Below, in pieces: positions 30,698 to 38,364 of a DNA stretch of 39,533 nucleotides. Position 1 is the first letter of the stretch, and every line of letters starts with the position of its first letter. A program made the position numbers and the translations under genes. The notes below the pieces were generated by a model. It had not been told where the DNA came from. It saw only the letters and a list, made by a program, of their open reading frames with translations, and ran no database searches. The stretch is from Fibrobacter sp. (GTDB taxonomy: Bacteria > Fibrobacterota > Fibrobacteria > Fibrobacterales > Fibrobacteraceae). The DNA lies in NCBI GenBank assembly GCA_024398995.1, contig JAKSIE010000020.1, positions 1 through 39,533 on the forward strand, read 5' to 3'.

Positions 30698-32053
30698 TTA
30701 GAAGTTGATGAAGCCACCAAAGTTTGCAATGAAGTTGTTTCCATTGAAACCTGCCAGCGGGTTGTTGAAGAAGGAATTGTTGATCGAGGCTTCCAGAGCG
30801 AAGTTCTTGTACTGGAAACGAACGCCGGCATCCACGTTAACGGTGTTGGACTTCATGGCGAAAGCGTTGATATCGGAGTCGCCTTCATAGAGGTATTCCG
30901 TTGAAAATACGTTCCACACATAACTTGCTCCACTGAAAACCATCCAGTTGTCGTTCAGGGCCAGTTCTGCAAGAATGTTGGGGCTTGTGTAAATGCCAAT
31001 GCCTAAGTGGTCTTTACGAACGTAATTAGTCTTGTTTGCAATTTCGTCATAGATCGACATAGGAACGTTTGTATTCAAACCAAGGAACACGCGGGCGTTG
31101 TTGGACTTGAGAACCTGCAAACCGATGTTGAAGAATGGTTCGATTTGAACACGGGAGTCCAATGTTGCCAAATCGGTTTCTTCGTCACCGTCGATAGTTT
31201 TTTCAGTCAAGTTGTGACGAAGGAATGCCAAACCTGCGGCCCAGGAGAAAATCTTGTTCTGGGCGGGAGTGTTGCTTACGGTTGCCTTGGCCTTTACATC
31301 CCAGTAATCGTGTTCTTTCTTGACGTAGTCATCTGTTTTCTTGGCGGTTGCTTCGCTGGATACTTCCGGAGTCGTGGTTAGCCAGCTGGCTTCAATGGTA
31401 AGGTCCAGGCCACCTAAGGGCATGGAGTAAATGGCGCCGATTTCATCGCCGGCGTAAACAGTTGTGCTGTTGAATTCGCGGTTGGGTTCGTCACGAAGGG
31501 TCCATGTCTTGCTGACGGCACCGTAGATTTCTACACCGAATGCTGCAGTTGCAAAACCTGCGGTTAAAAAGCCGTGGTTTCCGGTGGTGTTTCTAAAGCT
31601 AAGGAAATAGGTGTTGCTTTCGCCGAAAGCAATTGCGGCGTATTCCAGGGATGGTTCCAAGTAGACGAGCTTGCTGCCATGCATTTCGTGGGGCTTGCGC
31701 AAGTTGTCCGCGATGGTGGCTGCTGCTGCCTGGTTACCTACGGTGTTGTAGGCACGGGTGCGGAGAACATCAAAGTTTGCCTTGGCGGTGTCGGTGACGG
31801 ATTCGACGGCCAGTTCAGAGGAGGCTGTTGCTGCCGGAACTTCTTCAACCAGGGTTGCTGCAGGTGCAGAAGGTTCTGCTACGGATTCCTGTACCGCAGC
31901 GTCGGAAGATTCTGCAGGGGCTGCTTCGGTTGAGGCTTCCTGTGTGGATGCCTCTGCTGCGGGTTCCTGAACCGGTGCGGTTGCTTCGGCTTCTTGTGCA
32001 ACGGCTGCAGAAACTGCAAGTGCTGCTGCGACAGAAATTAGTTTTAAATTCAT
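30698..32053 (-). CDS. Outer-membrane barrel protein with Ala/Glu/Thr-rich tail
   Basis: 451 aa from ATG 32053 with GGAG 5 nt upstream; the frame extends further but the signal peptide fixes this start. The signal (MNLKLISVAAALAVSAAVAQ) is cut near residue 19. Residues 20-100 are low-complexity Ala/Glu/Ser/Thr/Pro (PVQEPAAEAS, EAAPAESSD). From about 125 on the sequence alternates as a beta-barrel with aromatic girdles, ending ANFGGFINF with a C-terminal Phe for BAM recognition. It is a predicted porin or structural outer-membrane protein of no named family. It shares its design with the protein at 27093. A small lipoprotein gene follows 12 bp downstream. Confidence 0.72.
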   Translation of the reverse strand: MNLKLISVAAALAVSAAVAQEAEATAPVQEPAAEASTQEASTEAAPAESSDAAVQESVAEPSAPAATLVEEVPAATASSELAVESVTDTAKANFDVLRTRAYNTVGNQAAAATIADNLRKPHEMHGSKLVYLEPSLEYAAIAFGESNTYFLSFRNTTGNHGFLTAGFATAAFGVEIYGAVSKTWTLRDEPNREFNSTTVYAGDEIGAIYSMPLGGLDLTIEASWLTTTPEVSSEATAKKTDDYVKKEHDYWDVKAKATVSNTPAQNKIFSWAAGLAFLRHNLTEKTIDGDEETDLATLDSRVQIEPFFNIGLQVLKSNNARVFLGLNTNVPMSIYDEIANKTNYVRKDHLGIGIYTSPNILAELALNDNWMVFSGASYVWNVFSTEYLYEGDSDINAFAMKSNTVNVDAGVRFQYKNFALEASINNSFFNNPLAGFNGNNFIANFGGFINF

Positions 32054-32090
32054 TGGTTCTCCTTTTTTCCAATATACCCTGTAAGATAAT

Positions 32091-32120
32091 AAAAAACAGG
32101 CTCCACTTTTGTGGAACCTG
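32091..32120 (-). terminator. Terminator after serS
   Basis: Minus strand CAGGTTCCAC and GTGGAGCCTG pair around AAAA and run into TTTTTT. It lies about 28 nt past the serS stop and 38 nt before the next start, separating the two genes. Confidence 0.9.
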
Positions 32121-32147
32121 CTTTTAAATTTGACCGAGAAAAGTCGA

Positions 32148-33434
32148 TTACTTCTTAGGCTCAATCTTTTCCATGCCGCCCATGTACGGACGCAGCACTT
32201 CAGGAATCAACAGGGAGCCGTCCTTCTGCTGGTAGTTGTCGCAAATGCCAACCATCACGCGAGGAGTTGCAAGTCCAGAACCGTTCAAGGTGTGGATGAA
32301 GGTGTTCTTGCCGTTGATCTTGGTCTTGATGTTGGCGCGGCGGGCCTGGTAGTCTTCGAAGTTGGAGCAGCTAGAAACTTCCAGCCACTTCTTTTCTACA
32401 GGAGCGTAGACTTCAAGGTCGTAGCACTTTGCAGCGCCGAAACCGAGGTCGCCCTTGCAGAGAGCCAGACGGTGGTAGGGGAGGCCCAGCTTTTCGAGAA
32501 GCATTTCGCCGAAGCGGGTCAGTTCTTCGTGATCTTCGTAGGAACGTTCCGGATGAGCGAAGTACACCATTTCAACCTTGTTGAACTGGTGCAGGCGCAG
32601 AAGACCGCGGGTGTCCTTGCCGTAGGAGCCAGCTTCGCGGCGGAAGCAGGCGGAGTAGGCGCAAATGCGCTTGGGGAGTTCGGATTCCGGAATCACTTCG
32701 CCAGAGTACAGGTTAGTCAGAGGAACTTCTGCAGTAGGAATGAGGAACAGGTCGTCATCCTTGTCGCAGCGATACATGTCTTCTTCGAACTTGGGGAGCT
32801 GACCAGTACCACGCATGGTGTTACGGGTTACCAGGTACGGAGGAGTGAATTCTTCGAAGCCAGCCTTCTGGTGTTCGTCCAGGAAGAACTGGATGAGGGC
32901 GCGTTCCAGGCGAGAGCCGAGACCGCGGTAGACCGGGAAGCCGGAACCGGAAATCTTTGCGCCACGTTCAAAGTCGAAAATGCCAAGGCGTTCGCCGAGG
33001 GTCTTGTGGTCGACGCGGGCGAAGTCATCGTTCTTGGTGTAGTAGTCGAAGGGAATCGGACCGTCCTTTTCGACCTTATTGTCGCTGGAGTCCTTACCTT
33101 CGATGGAGCGGGGAGCGATGTTGGGGACGTGCATGAGCATTTCGGTCTGCTTGTATTCCAGATCCTTCAGCTTCTTGTCCATTTCGTCGATCTTGTTGCC
33201 CAGTTCGCGGGTAGCGGCCTGAGCTTCGTCTGCGTTTTCGCCCTTCTTCTTCAGTTCACCGATGAGCTTGGACTGAGCGTTACGTTCGCTCTTGAGGCGT
33301 TCCACTTCGGTGAGGAGGGGGCGGCGTTCTTCGTCGATGGCGAGAACATCGCGCAGGCTCACGGTAGTATACTTCTTTTCGGTTTCAGCAATATAATATT
33401 CCGGATTTTCGCGGATTTTCTTAATGTCAAGCAT
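32148..33434 (-). CDS. serS: Seryl-tRNA synthetase
   Basis: 428 aa, normal for bacterial SerRS. The N-terminal coiled-coil arm (about 30-105, with LTEVERLKSERNAQSKLIGE) binds the long variable arm of tRNA-Ser. The class II catalytic core follows: motif 2 FRREAGSYGKDTRGL and motif 3 RVMVGICDNYQQKDGSLLIP, with the serine-binding NGSGLATPR. The reaction charges tRNA-Ser (and tRNA-Sec where present) with serine. The upstream leader has TATCTT at 33470-33475 as a -10 and a GAGG ribosome-binding site. I see no T-box or other aminoacyl-tRNA riboswitch. Confidence 0.97.
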   Translation of the reverse strand: MLDIKKIRENPEYYIAETEKKYTTVSLRDVLAIDEERRPLLTEVERLKSERNAQSKLIGELKKKGENADEAQAATRELGNKIDEMDKKLKDLEYKQTEMLMHVPNIAPRSIEGKDSSDNKVEKDGPIPFDYYTKNDDFARVDHKTLGERLGIFDFERGAKISGSGFPVYRGLGSRLERALIQFFLDEHQKAGFEEFTPPYLVTRNTMRGTGQLPKFEEDMYRCDKDDDLFLIPTAEVPLTNLYSGEVIPESELPKRICAYSACFRREAGSYGKDTRGLLRLHQFNKVEMVYFAHPERSYEDHEELTRFGEMLLEKLGLPYHRLALCKGDLGFGAAKCYDLEVYAPVEKKWLEVSSCSNFEDYQARRANIKTKINGKNTFIHTLNGSGLATPRVMVGICDNYQQKDGSLLIPEVLRPYMGGMEKIEPKK

Positions 33435-33469
33435 TTTATGCCTCGGTTAGATAAAATTTTACGGGCTAT

Positions 33470-33475
33470 AAGATA
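33470..33475 (-). promoter_or_regulatory. -10 box TATCTT of serS
   Basis: Minus strand GCTATCTT about 36 nt before the serS ATG, with GAGG near the start codon. The GCTATCTT core is shared with the transporter gene (38281) and the gene at 17565. Confidence 0.4.
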
Positions 33476-33501
33476 GCTTTTTTTTCGTGAGTTGGCTTGG
33501 T

Positions 33502-33589
33502 GTTGTAATCTTTTACATCACGATTTAATCGGAACAGGAAACATTGGGCCTGTTTTGGAGTAGATTGTAAATTAGGTTGGTTGTAATCT
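33502..33589. repeat. Paired GTTGTAATCT motifs in the serS/esterase divergent region
   Basis: The 10-mer GTTGTAATCT occurs at 33502-33511 and again at 33580-33589. The first copy is part of TGTAA-TCTT-TTACA. Between them AACAGG/CCTGTT form a loose hairpin (33534-33555). These could be operator sites for the esterase gene; the evidence is only the repetition. Confidence 0.35.
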
Positions 33590-33619
33590 GCGTCATGCAG
33601 ACTTTAAAGGAGTAAAATA

Positions 33620-35122
33620 ATGAAAGTTCTTCCCCTGCTTTTAATTGCAGCGTCTGTTTCCCTTGCCCAGTGGGGTGGTGGTGGCGGAAAATCCATCAAT
33701 GACTATAAGAAGGTGTCCGTTTCTGGTAGAGACGTCCATGTGTATGCACCGTCTGGTTTAGCCCCCAAGAGCCCTCTGCTTCTTTCTTTCCACGGCATGG
33801 ATCAAGACCCTAATTATCAGCAGCAGAATACCCATTGGGAAGCCGTTGCCGATACGGCAGGTTTCCTTGTTGTTTATCCGAGAGGCGGAACCGGTTTTAG
33901 CACTTGGGATATTAGTGGCGACAAGGATACCAAGTGGGTCACAGAAATTATTGCCCAGATGGCCAAGGATTACGACATCGATACCAAGCGTGTCTATATG
34001 TCCGGTTTCTCCATGGGCGGCATGTTCTCTTACCATTCCATGGGTAAGATTGCCGATAAAATTGCCGCCTTTGCGCCTTGTTCCGGTTACCTGATGGGTG
34101 GTGCAGGCACCGCAATGCGCCCTGTTCCAATTTTCCATACCCACGGTACTACTGATGACGTAGTGGGCTACAGCGGTCTTGAAAACAACCTGGGCAGCTA
34201 TCGTAAGCAGTTCAATTGCCCGTCTCAGGCCGAAGTGACCAACAACTATCCCCACACCGGCGATAGGGCAACCTTGTATTCCTGGGGCCCTTGCGATGGC
34301 GGCGTCTATGTGAAGCATCTTAAGCTGGAAGGCCGCGGCCATATGCCATCCAAGAATGAAGTTTCCGATATCTGGAATTTCGTGAAACAGTATTCCTTGG
34401 ACGGTGTTGCTGCCGCCATCGAAGTTCCTACCAACAGAGATTACGTATTTAATGGCGACTTCTCCGATTCCTTGAAGACTGCAGGATGGGGCCTGACGGT
34501 CCATAGTGGCGAAGGTACCTTTAAGTTTAATGAAGGTAAGGGCGAAATCGCTGTTTCTAAGACCGGTACCAACGCCTACGACGTTCAGGTTATCCAGAAG
34601 GGTATGCATTACGAAAAGGGCCAGAGCTACAAGCTGACTTTTGACGCTTATGGATCTGTGGCTAGAAGCCTGGAAGTGAACCTGGAAAAGGATACCGATC
34701 CGTGGACAAGTTACCTTGGTGAAGCTAAGACTTTTGAACTCGGCACCACCTCCAAGTCTTATGAAATCAAGTTCACTATGAATGAGCCTACCGACGAAAA
34801 CGGCCGAATTTCCTTTAATGCCGGCCTTGCTACGGGTAGCGTTTTCATTGATAATGTGAAGATTGAAAAGATTGACAAGGTGGAAGATGATCCTGTTGTC
34901 GTTCCTGAAGACACCAATAAAGTTCAAGGCATTGCTTTCAAGAGCATTCAACTTCTTGGCGAACAGACTTTCTCCGTGTTCAATACCAAGGGTGCCTTTG
35001 TTTGCAAGCTGAACGGCGTTCGCATGAACGATGTTCAGACTCAGCTGAATTCCATGAATCTTGACAAGGGCTTATACATTGTGAGGGGCAATGGCGCTCA
35101 CAGAATCTTCTCTGTGAAGTAA
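33620..35122 (+). CDS. Secreted esterase (PHB-depolymerase/feruloyl-esterase type) with CBM-like domain
   Basis: 500 aa, with AAAGGAG 7 nt before the ATG. Signal peptide 1-16 (SLA|QW) is followed by a Gly run. The alpha/beta hydrolase domain (25-260) has oxyanion segment SFHGMDQD, nucleophile Ser131 in GFSMGG, Asp179/180 in HGTTDD and His241 in GRGHMPS, as in CE1-like feruloyl and acetylxylan esterases or LpqC/PHB depolymerases. Residues 270-425 form a beta-sandwich resembling a CBM4/9/11-type carbohydrate-binding domain. The last 60 residues (FSVFNTKGAFVCKL...GLYIVRG...) resemble a C-terminal sorting/anchoring domain. It probably removes ester side groups from plant cell-wall polysaccharide outside the cell. 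The natural ester is inferred. Confidence 0.82.
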   Translation: MKVLPLLLIAASVSLAQWGGGGGKSINDYKKVSVSGRDVHVYAPSGLAPKSPLLLSFHGMDQDPNYQQQNTHWEAVADTAGFLVVYPRGGTGFSTWDISGDKDTKWVTEIIAQMAKDYDIDTKRVYMSGFSMGGMFSYHSMGKIADKIAAFAPCSGYLMGGAGTAMRPVPIFHTHGTTDDVVGYSGLENNLGSYRKQFNCPSQAEVTNNYPHTGDRATLYSWGPCDGGVYVKHLKLEGRGHMPSKNEVSDIWNFVKQYSLDGVAAAIEVPTNRDYVFNGDFSDSLKTAGWGLTVHSGEGTFKFNEGKGEIAVSKTGTNAYDVQVIQKGMHYEKGQSYKLTFDAYGSVARSLEVNLEKDTDPWTSYLGEAKTFELGTTSKSYEIKFTMNEPTDENGRISFNAGLATGSVFIDNVKIEKIDKVEDDPVVVPEDTNKVQGIAFKSIQLLGEQTFSVFNTKGAFVCKLNGVRMNDVQTQLNSMNLDKGLYIVRGNGAHRIFSVK

Positions 35123-35131
35123 CCGGCACAA

Positions 35132-35179
35132 GTCATCCCGATTGGGCTGCACAATGTCATCCCGGGCTTGACCCGGGAT
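35132..35179. repeat. REP-like element with GTCATCCCG
   Basis: GTCATCCCG occurs at 35132-35140 and 35156-35164; the second begins ATCCCGGG-CTTGA-CCCGGGAT (35159-35179), a perfect 8-bp hairpin. Related hairpins stand at 2971 and 39473. This looks like a family of repeated extragenic palindromes. Confidence 0.7.
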
Positions 35180-35182
35180 CTT

Positions 35183-36229
35183 CTATTTAAGCAGGACTCT
35201 CTGTACGGAGAGACCTGCTTTTATTATGTATGCACCAGCGTTGCCCATGGGTACAGTCGTCGTGCCGAGGGCGCGAACCAGCTTTACAAGGTTCCCGTTC
35301 ATATCAAAAATTTCAACGCTTCCGGAAAAATTCCTTACCAGGATACTCATTCCGCTTGTTGCGATGGTAGGGACGAGTCCAGCTGATGTTGCAACCACAT
35401 GTTCTGTTGCCGAGGAACTTTCCGCAATGGTTACGCTTGAAGAACTTGATTCTAGCGGAATTCCAGAGGAACTTGAAACATCGGGCTTGGCAGAAGAACT
35501 GGATTCCGCGGGGATGACGTCTGTTATTTTCCCCTGGATTCCGTTGGCTATGATCTGGGCCAGTTCCTTGGCTCCTGTGGCGTTTGGGTGGACCTTGTCG
35601 TCTTGCAGCCATTCGGTCTTGTTGAATAAAGTGCGCAAGTCGATAAGCTTTACGCCTTTGCTGTTTGCTGCGGACTTGATTATAGGATTGATGGTGCTTA
35701 CAATCGCCGTATCCGTAATGAACCATCCTTCGTGGGGGTGGTTGGCATAGGGTTGTAACGTTGCGTAAATAATCGGCTTTTGGGGCTGGTGTGCGAAAGT
35801 ATCAATTAGGGCTTCGTAGTCCCTGGTCATTTCAGAGATTAAAGCGTCCTTGGTGATGTTCTTGTACTCGTAGAAATAGTAGTTGTAGTTGGTGCCGTCG
35901 CCGCTAAAGAAGTATTTGGAATCGTTTGTTCCCAATTCAATGACTACGATATCCGGGGCGAAATTGTAGGCTTTTTTGAATTCGTCCTGGGCCCAGTAGG
36001 ATTCGCCGGAACTTTTGTGGAACATCTTTCCTGAGTTGCCGTAGTTGTTCACCTCGTATTCGCTACCGAGAATTTGTTGCAGGTGCTGTGGGTAGGTGGT
36101 TGCCCCGTTTAAACCGTAGCCGTAGGTGATACTGTTGCCGACGCATGCCACCTTGGTGGCCGTTTGTGCTGAAATAGCTGTGGTCGCAAAAAATGCTGCG
36201 CCCATGATAGCCCAAAACTTAGATCCCAT
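35183..36229 (-). CDS. Secreted SGNH/GDSL esterase with Ser-rich linker
   Basis: 348 aa from ATG 36229 behind AGGGG; the frame runs further upstream through lptE antisense and is not coding there. Signal peptide 1-21. The SGNH-hydrolase domain (25-230) shows block I CVGNSITYG (Ser33), a Gly block in NNYGNSGKM, block III GTND (Asn102) and block V DDKVHPN (Asp211, His214). A Ser-rich linker (AESSSSAKPDVSSSSG and the following run) leads to a C-terminal sorting-like domain ending GAYIIKAGLSVQRVLLK. It is likely a secreted acetylxylan or other carbohydrate esterase, convergent with the esterase at 33620. The last codons contain a hairpin that can end transcription of that neighbour. Confidence 0.85.
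   Translation of the reverse strand: MGSKFWAIMGAAFFATTAISAQTATKVACVGNSITYGYGLNGATTYPQHLQQILGSEYEVNNYGNSGKMFHKSSGESYWAQDEFKKAYNFAPDIVVIELGTNDSKYFFSGDGTNYNYYFYEYKNITKDALISEMTRDYEALIDTFAHQPQKPIIYATLQPYANHPHEGWFITDTAIVSTINPIIKSAANSKGVKLIDLRTLFNKTEWLQDDKVHPNATGAKELAQIIANGIQGKITDVIPAESSSSAKPDVSSSSGIPLESSSSSVTIAESSSATEHVVATSAGLVPTIATSGMSILVRNFSGSVEIFDMNGNLVKLVRALGTTTVPMGNAGAYIIKAGLSVQRVLLK
35190..35224 (+). terminator. Terminator embedded in 3' codons of the SGNH gene
   Basis: AAGCAGGACTCTC and GAGAGACCTGCTT pair around TGTACG and are followed by TT. The stem encodes the last residues of the minus-strand gene, so one sequence is both coding and the likely terminator of the plus-strand esterase gene. 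Confidence 0.7.
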
Positions 36230-36289
36230 AATAAGCCCCTTTTTAACCGAATAAAAAAATAATATAAAGCAATCTGGATGGGAAATTTC

Positions 36290-36297
36290 TAATTTAG
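36290..36297 (+). promoter_or_regulatory. -10-like box TAATTTAG of the LptE-like gene
   Basis: It ends 4 nt before the ATG at 36302, and there is no Shine-Dalgarno, as at the other predicted leaderless genes. No -35 hexamer is evident. Confidence 0.35.
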
Positions 36298-36301
36298 AGC
36301 C

Positions 36302-36817
36302 ATGATGAAAACGTTGAGAGTCTCGCAAGTGTTGAAATTTGCCTTGTTGGCCTTGGTTGCTAGCCTTTTTTCGGGCTGTTACAGCTTTACGGCCAGTACT
36401 TTGCCGAGTCACATCAAAACGGTAAATATTCATGAGGTCGACGATAAAATCATGGATGCCGTGCTTGCAAACGATATCCGTACCGGAGTTGTCGATATGT
36501 TCAAGAAGAATGCCGGTGGCGTTCGTATTGTGAACGGAGAGGCTAGTTCTGATTTTACCATTACTTTGCTGAGCTATACCAATAAGCCTGAAAACTATAA
36601 CAGCAATAGCGATGTGGAAACTTACCGCGTGACTATTCGCGTGGCCGTAAAGTTCTACGATAACGTGAAGGAACGTATTATTTACGAATCCAAGAGCCTT
36701 TCTGCCGAAGGTGTCTACGATGTGCAGGCAAATGAAACCGAAGACCGCCATGGTCAGGCCCGCGCCATCGAAAAACTCCAGGACCTCATCATCACAAATG
36801 CTTTGGCAAAGTGGTAG
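36302..36817 (+). CDS. lptE: LptE-like LPS-assembly lipoprotein
   Basis: 171 aa. Signal MMKTLRVSQVLKF...LFSGC has a clear lipobox (LFSGC, Cys about 28). The mature start CYSFTASTLPSHIKTVNIHEV is typical of LptE (LPS-assembly) lipoproteins, with the GY/Y-F-x-x-S-L pattern followed by the first beta strand and two helices in an alpha/beta sandwich. LptE plugs the LptD barrel in the outer membrane for LPS insertion. No lptD or other lpt gene is nearby. No ribosome-binding site precedes the ATG; a -10-like box lies 4 nt upstream. The family call is good; the exact role is inferred. Confidence 0.8.
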   Translation: MMKTLRVSQVLKFALLALVASLFSGCYSFTASTLPSHIKTVNIHEVDDKIMDAVLANDIRTGVVDMFKKNAGGVRIVNGEASSDFTITLLSYTNKPENYNSNSDVETYRVTIRVAVKFYDNVKERIIYESKSLSAEGVYDVQANETEDRHGQARAIEKLQDLIITNALAKW

Positions 36818-36820
36818 CAA

Positions 36821-36894
36821 GGTTTGCGTCGCGGTGGAATGCTTGCATTCCGACATGACCAAACCGCAGCTAACAAAAATCGCGAAGCGATTTT
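36821..36894. repeat. Extragenic hairpins after lptE
   Basis: GGTTTG (36821-36826) and CAAACC (36860-36865) enclose a perfect GGAATGC-TT-GCATTCC hairpin flanked by GTC/GAC. Next stands AAAATCGC-GAA-GCGATTTT (36876-36894), which can end the lptE transcript. The rest of the 295-bp gap holds the two minus-strand terminators below. Confidence 0.6.
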
Positions 36895-36920
36895 CAGTGG
36901 TAGCAAGACTTCAAACCTAC

Positions 36921-36964
36921 AAAAAAGGCCAGACAAGGTATTTCAGGGAACCTACGTCTGGCCT
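36921..36964 (-). terminator. Distal terminator, minus strand
   Basis: AGGCCAGAC (36926-36934) and GTCTGGCCT (36956-36964) form a perfect 9-bp stem with an inner AGGT/ACCT pairing; on the minus strand it runs into TTTTT. It is a second stop for the transporter-Nudix transcript. Confidence 0.75.
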
Positions 36965-37046
36965 GGAGGTTGGTTTGGAGTACCCTTAAGATACATTTAA
37001 CAAACCCTTGAAAACATGTTTTTCGCTAGGCGGGAAACTTTTTTTT

Positions 37047-37083
37047 ATTAAAAAAAGTCCCGTTTTTATTAAAACGGAACTTT
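37047..37083 (-). terminator. Terminator after the Nudix gene
   Basis: AAAGT-C-CCGTTTT and AAAACGG-A-ACTTT pair around TATT, with a T-rich tail on the minus strand. It lies 30 nt past the Nudix stop. Confidence 0.8.
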
Positions 37084-37112
37084 CTGACCCAAAAAATCAA
37101 AATTGTACTCTT

Positions 37113-37598
37113 TTATACGAAATCCTGCCAGCGTACAGGTTCCTCGTTCAAGAGGGCTTCTGTCAGGGTACTACCCTTGTAGGTGAGCTTCAGGCTAAAG
37201 AAGGGCTCGCCACGTTCCAGCAGTGCCAGGAAAATCAGGTCGCCGTCCCAGTGAGGGAGCTTTGCCACGTCCGCCTTGGGTACCCATTCCAGGTTTCCTT
37301 CGTCACATTCTTTCAGTTCGCCGGTCCACTGGGTGGCGGTGAACAAGTGCATGAATTCCGTTTGGTCCATGCCATCGCTGATGAAGGTGACGATGCCGCG
37401 ATACTTGGGCTTGATGAGGGTAAGGCCGGTCTCTTCCAGGGCTTCGCGCTTGATGCAGTCTTCGGGGGATTCCCACTCCTCGAACTTGCCGCCGATACCA
37501 ATCCACTTGTCCTTATTGATGTCGTTCTTCTTTTTGACGCGGTGGAGCAGCAGGTACTTGTCGTCCTGTTCGATGTAGCAGAGGGTGGTGTTAATCAT
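37113..37598 (-). CDS. Nudix hydrolase (MutT/8-oxo-dGTPase type)
   Basis: 161 aa. The Nudix box is complete: GGKFEEWESPEDCIKREALE continuing ETGL (GX5EX7REUXEEXGU, about residues 37-60), which binds the Mg2+ that drives pyrophosphate hydrolysis of nucleoside diphosphate derivatives. The N-terminus NTTLCYIEQDDKYLLLHRVKKKNDINKDKW resembles 8-oxo-dGTP diphosphatases of the MTH1/MutT group; the substrate remains inferred. A GAGG ribosome-binding site lies within the last codons of the upstream transporter gene, whose stop is 2 nt from this ATG, so the genes are coupled. Two terminators follow. Confidence 0.88.
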   Translation of the reverse strand: MINTTLCYIEQDDKYLLLHRVKKKNDINKDKWIGIGGKFEEWESPEDCIKREALEETGLTLIKPKYRGIVTFISDGMDQTEFMHLFTATQWTGELKECDEGNLEWVPKADVAKLPHWDGDLIFLALLERGEPFFSLKLTYKGSTLTEALLNEEPVRWQDFV

Positions 37599-37600
37599 AA

Positions 37601-38266
37601 TTATGCCTCAAAGCGCTTGCGGAGCCAGTTGATCAAGGCGTAGGCGATAGGTGTGGCGCAGATTGCCTCGATGGCCAGCTTGCCCGGGAACTGAACCACG
37701 ATCATGCTGATCAAATCTTCGGTGGGGACGGTGCCTGCAAAGGCTATCAGCACGAAAATGGAAGTGTCCACGATGTATCCGAAAACGGAGGAGCCGATGG
37801 TGCGTACCCAGAGCAGCTTGCGTCCGGTCTTTTCGCGGATCTTCACCATGGTCCAGGCGTTAGTCAGTTCGCCCAACAGGAATGCCACCAGGGAGGCCAC
37901 AGTAATGCGGGGCACAAAACTGAAAATGGTGGAGTAGGCGCTGGCGGTTTCTTCCGTAAAGTCGGGGTAGGGGAGCGCCGTTCCGATGAAGGTGAACGTG
38001 GCCATGAAAACCTGGCAGAAGAACGTGAGCCAGATGACCTTACGTGCAGTCTTGAAACCCCAGATTTCCGTAAGCACATCGCCCAGCATGTATGCCAGCG
38101 GGAAGGTAATGGTTCCTGCGTCAAAGATGGTGATCCCGCAGACCGACAGCAGCTTTACTGCCATCACGTTGGAGGTAAGGTAGCAGGCGACCATAAGGCC
38201 TGCAATAATTACCAGCGGCGAAAAGGGATCCTTCTTGGCGCCAACATCAAATTCTTCATTCTTCAT
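37601..38266 (-). CDS. Queuosine-precursor transporter (VUT/YhhQ family)
   Basis: 221 aa with six membrane helices. Family marks are VACYLTSNVMAVKLLSVCG, TITFPLAYMLGDVLTEIWGF and WVRTIGSSVFGYIVDTSIFV. YhhQ/QueT proteins import preQ0, preQ1 or queuine for the modified base at tRNA position 34. The gene is predicted to be leaderless: TATCTTTA lies 7 nt before the ATG at 38266, with no Shine-Dalgarno. It is translationally coupled to the Nudix gene downstream. I see no preQ1 riboswitch in the 98-bp upstream region, which is too short when the promoter sits at the start codon. Confidence 0.88.
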   Translation of the reverse strand: MKNEEFDVGAKKDPFSPLVIIAGLMVACYLTSNVMAVKLLSVCGITIFDAGTITFPLAYMLGDVLTEIWGFKTARKVIWLTFFCQVFMATFTFIGTALPYPDFTEETASAYSTIFSFVPRITVASLVAFLLGELTNAWTMVKIREKTGRKLLWVRTIGSSVFGYIVDTSIFVLIAFAGTVPTEDLISMIVVQFPGKLAIEAICATPIAYALINWLRKRFEA

Positions 38267-38273
38267 AGTGGCG

Positions 38274-38281
38274 TAAAGATA
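38274..38281 (-). promoter_or_regulatory. -10-like box TATCTTTA of the transporter gene
   Basis: Minus strand, 7 nt before the ATG at 38266, in the context GCTATCTTTA also seen at 17548. The divergent lipoprotein gene has TATATTTA at 38310-38317 as its own candidate box. Confidence 0.45.
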
Positions 38282-38364
38282 GCTTTTTTAAGTCGTATGA
38301 AAAAGAGTGTATATTTATACCAACAAATAATGAATATGGTTTATGAGAAGCGCTCTATTAAAAA

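Noticed and set aside
33435..33619. T-box or other riboswitch before serS
   Set aside because: No T-box sequence or specifier-loop structure is seen; only a TATCTT box and GAGG site precede serS.
38267..38364. preQ1 riboswitch before the queuosine-precursor transporter
   Set aside because: The -10-like box lies 7 nt from the ATG, so almost no leader RNA is left, and no preQ1 aptamer pattern is visible.
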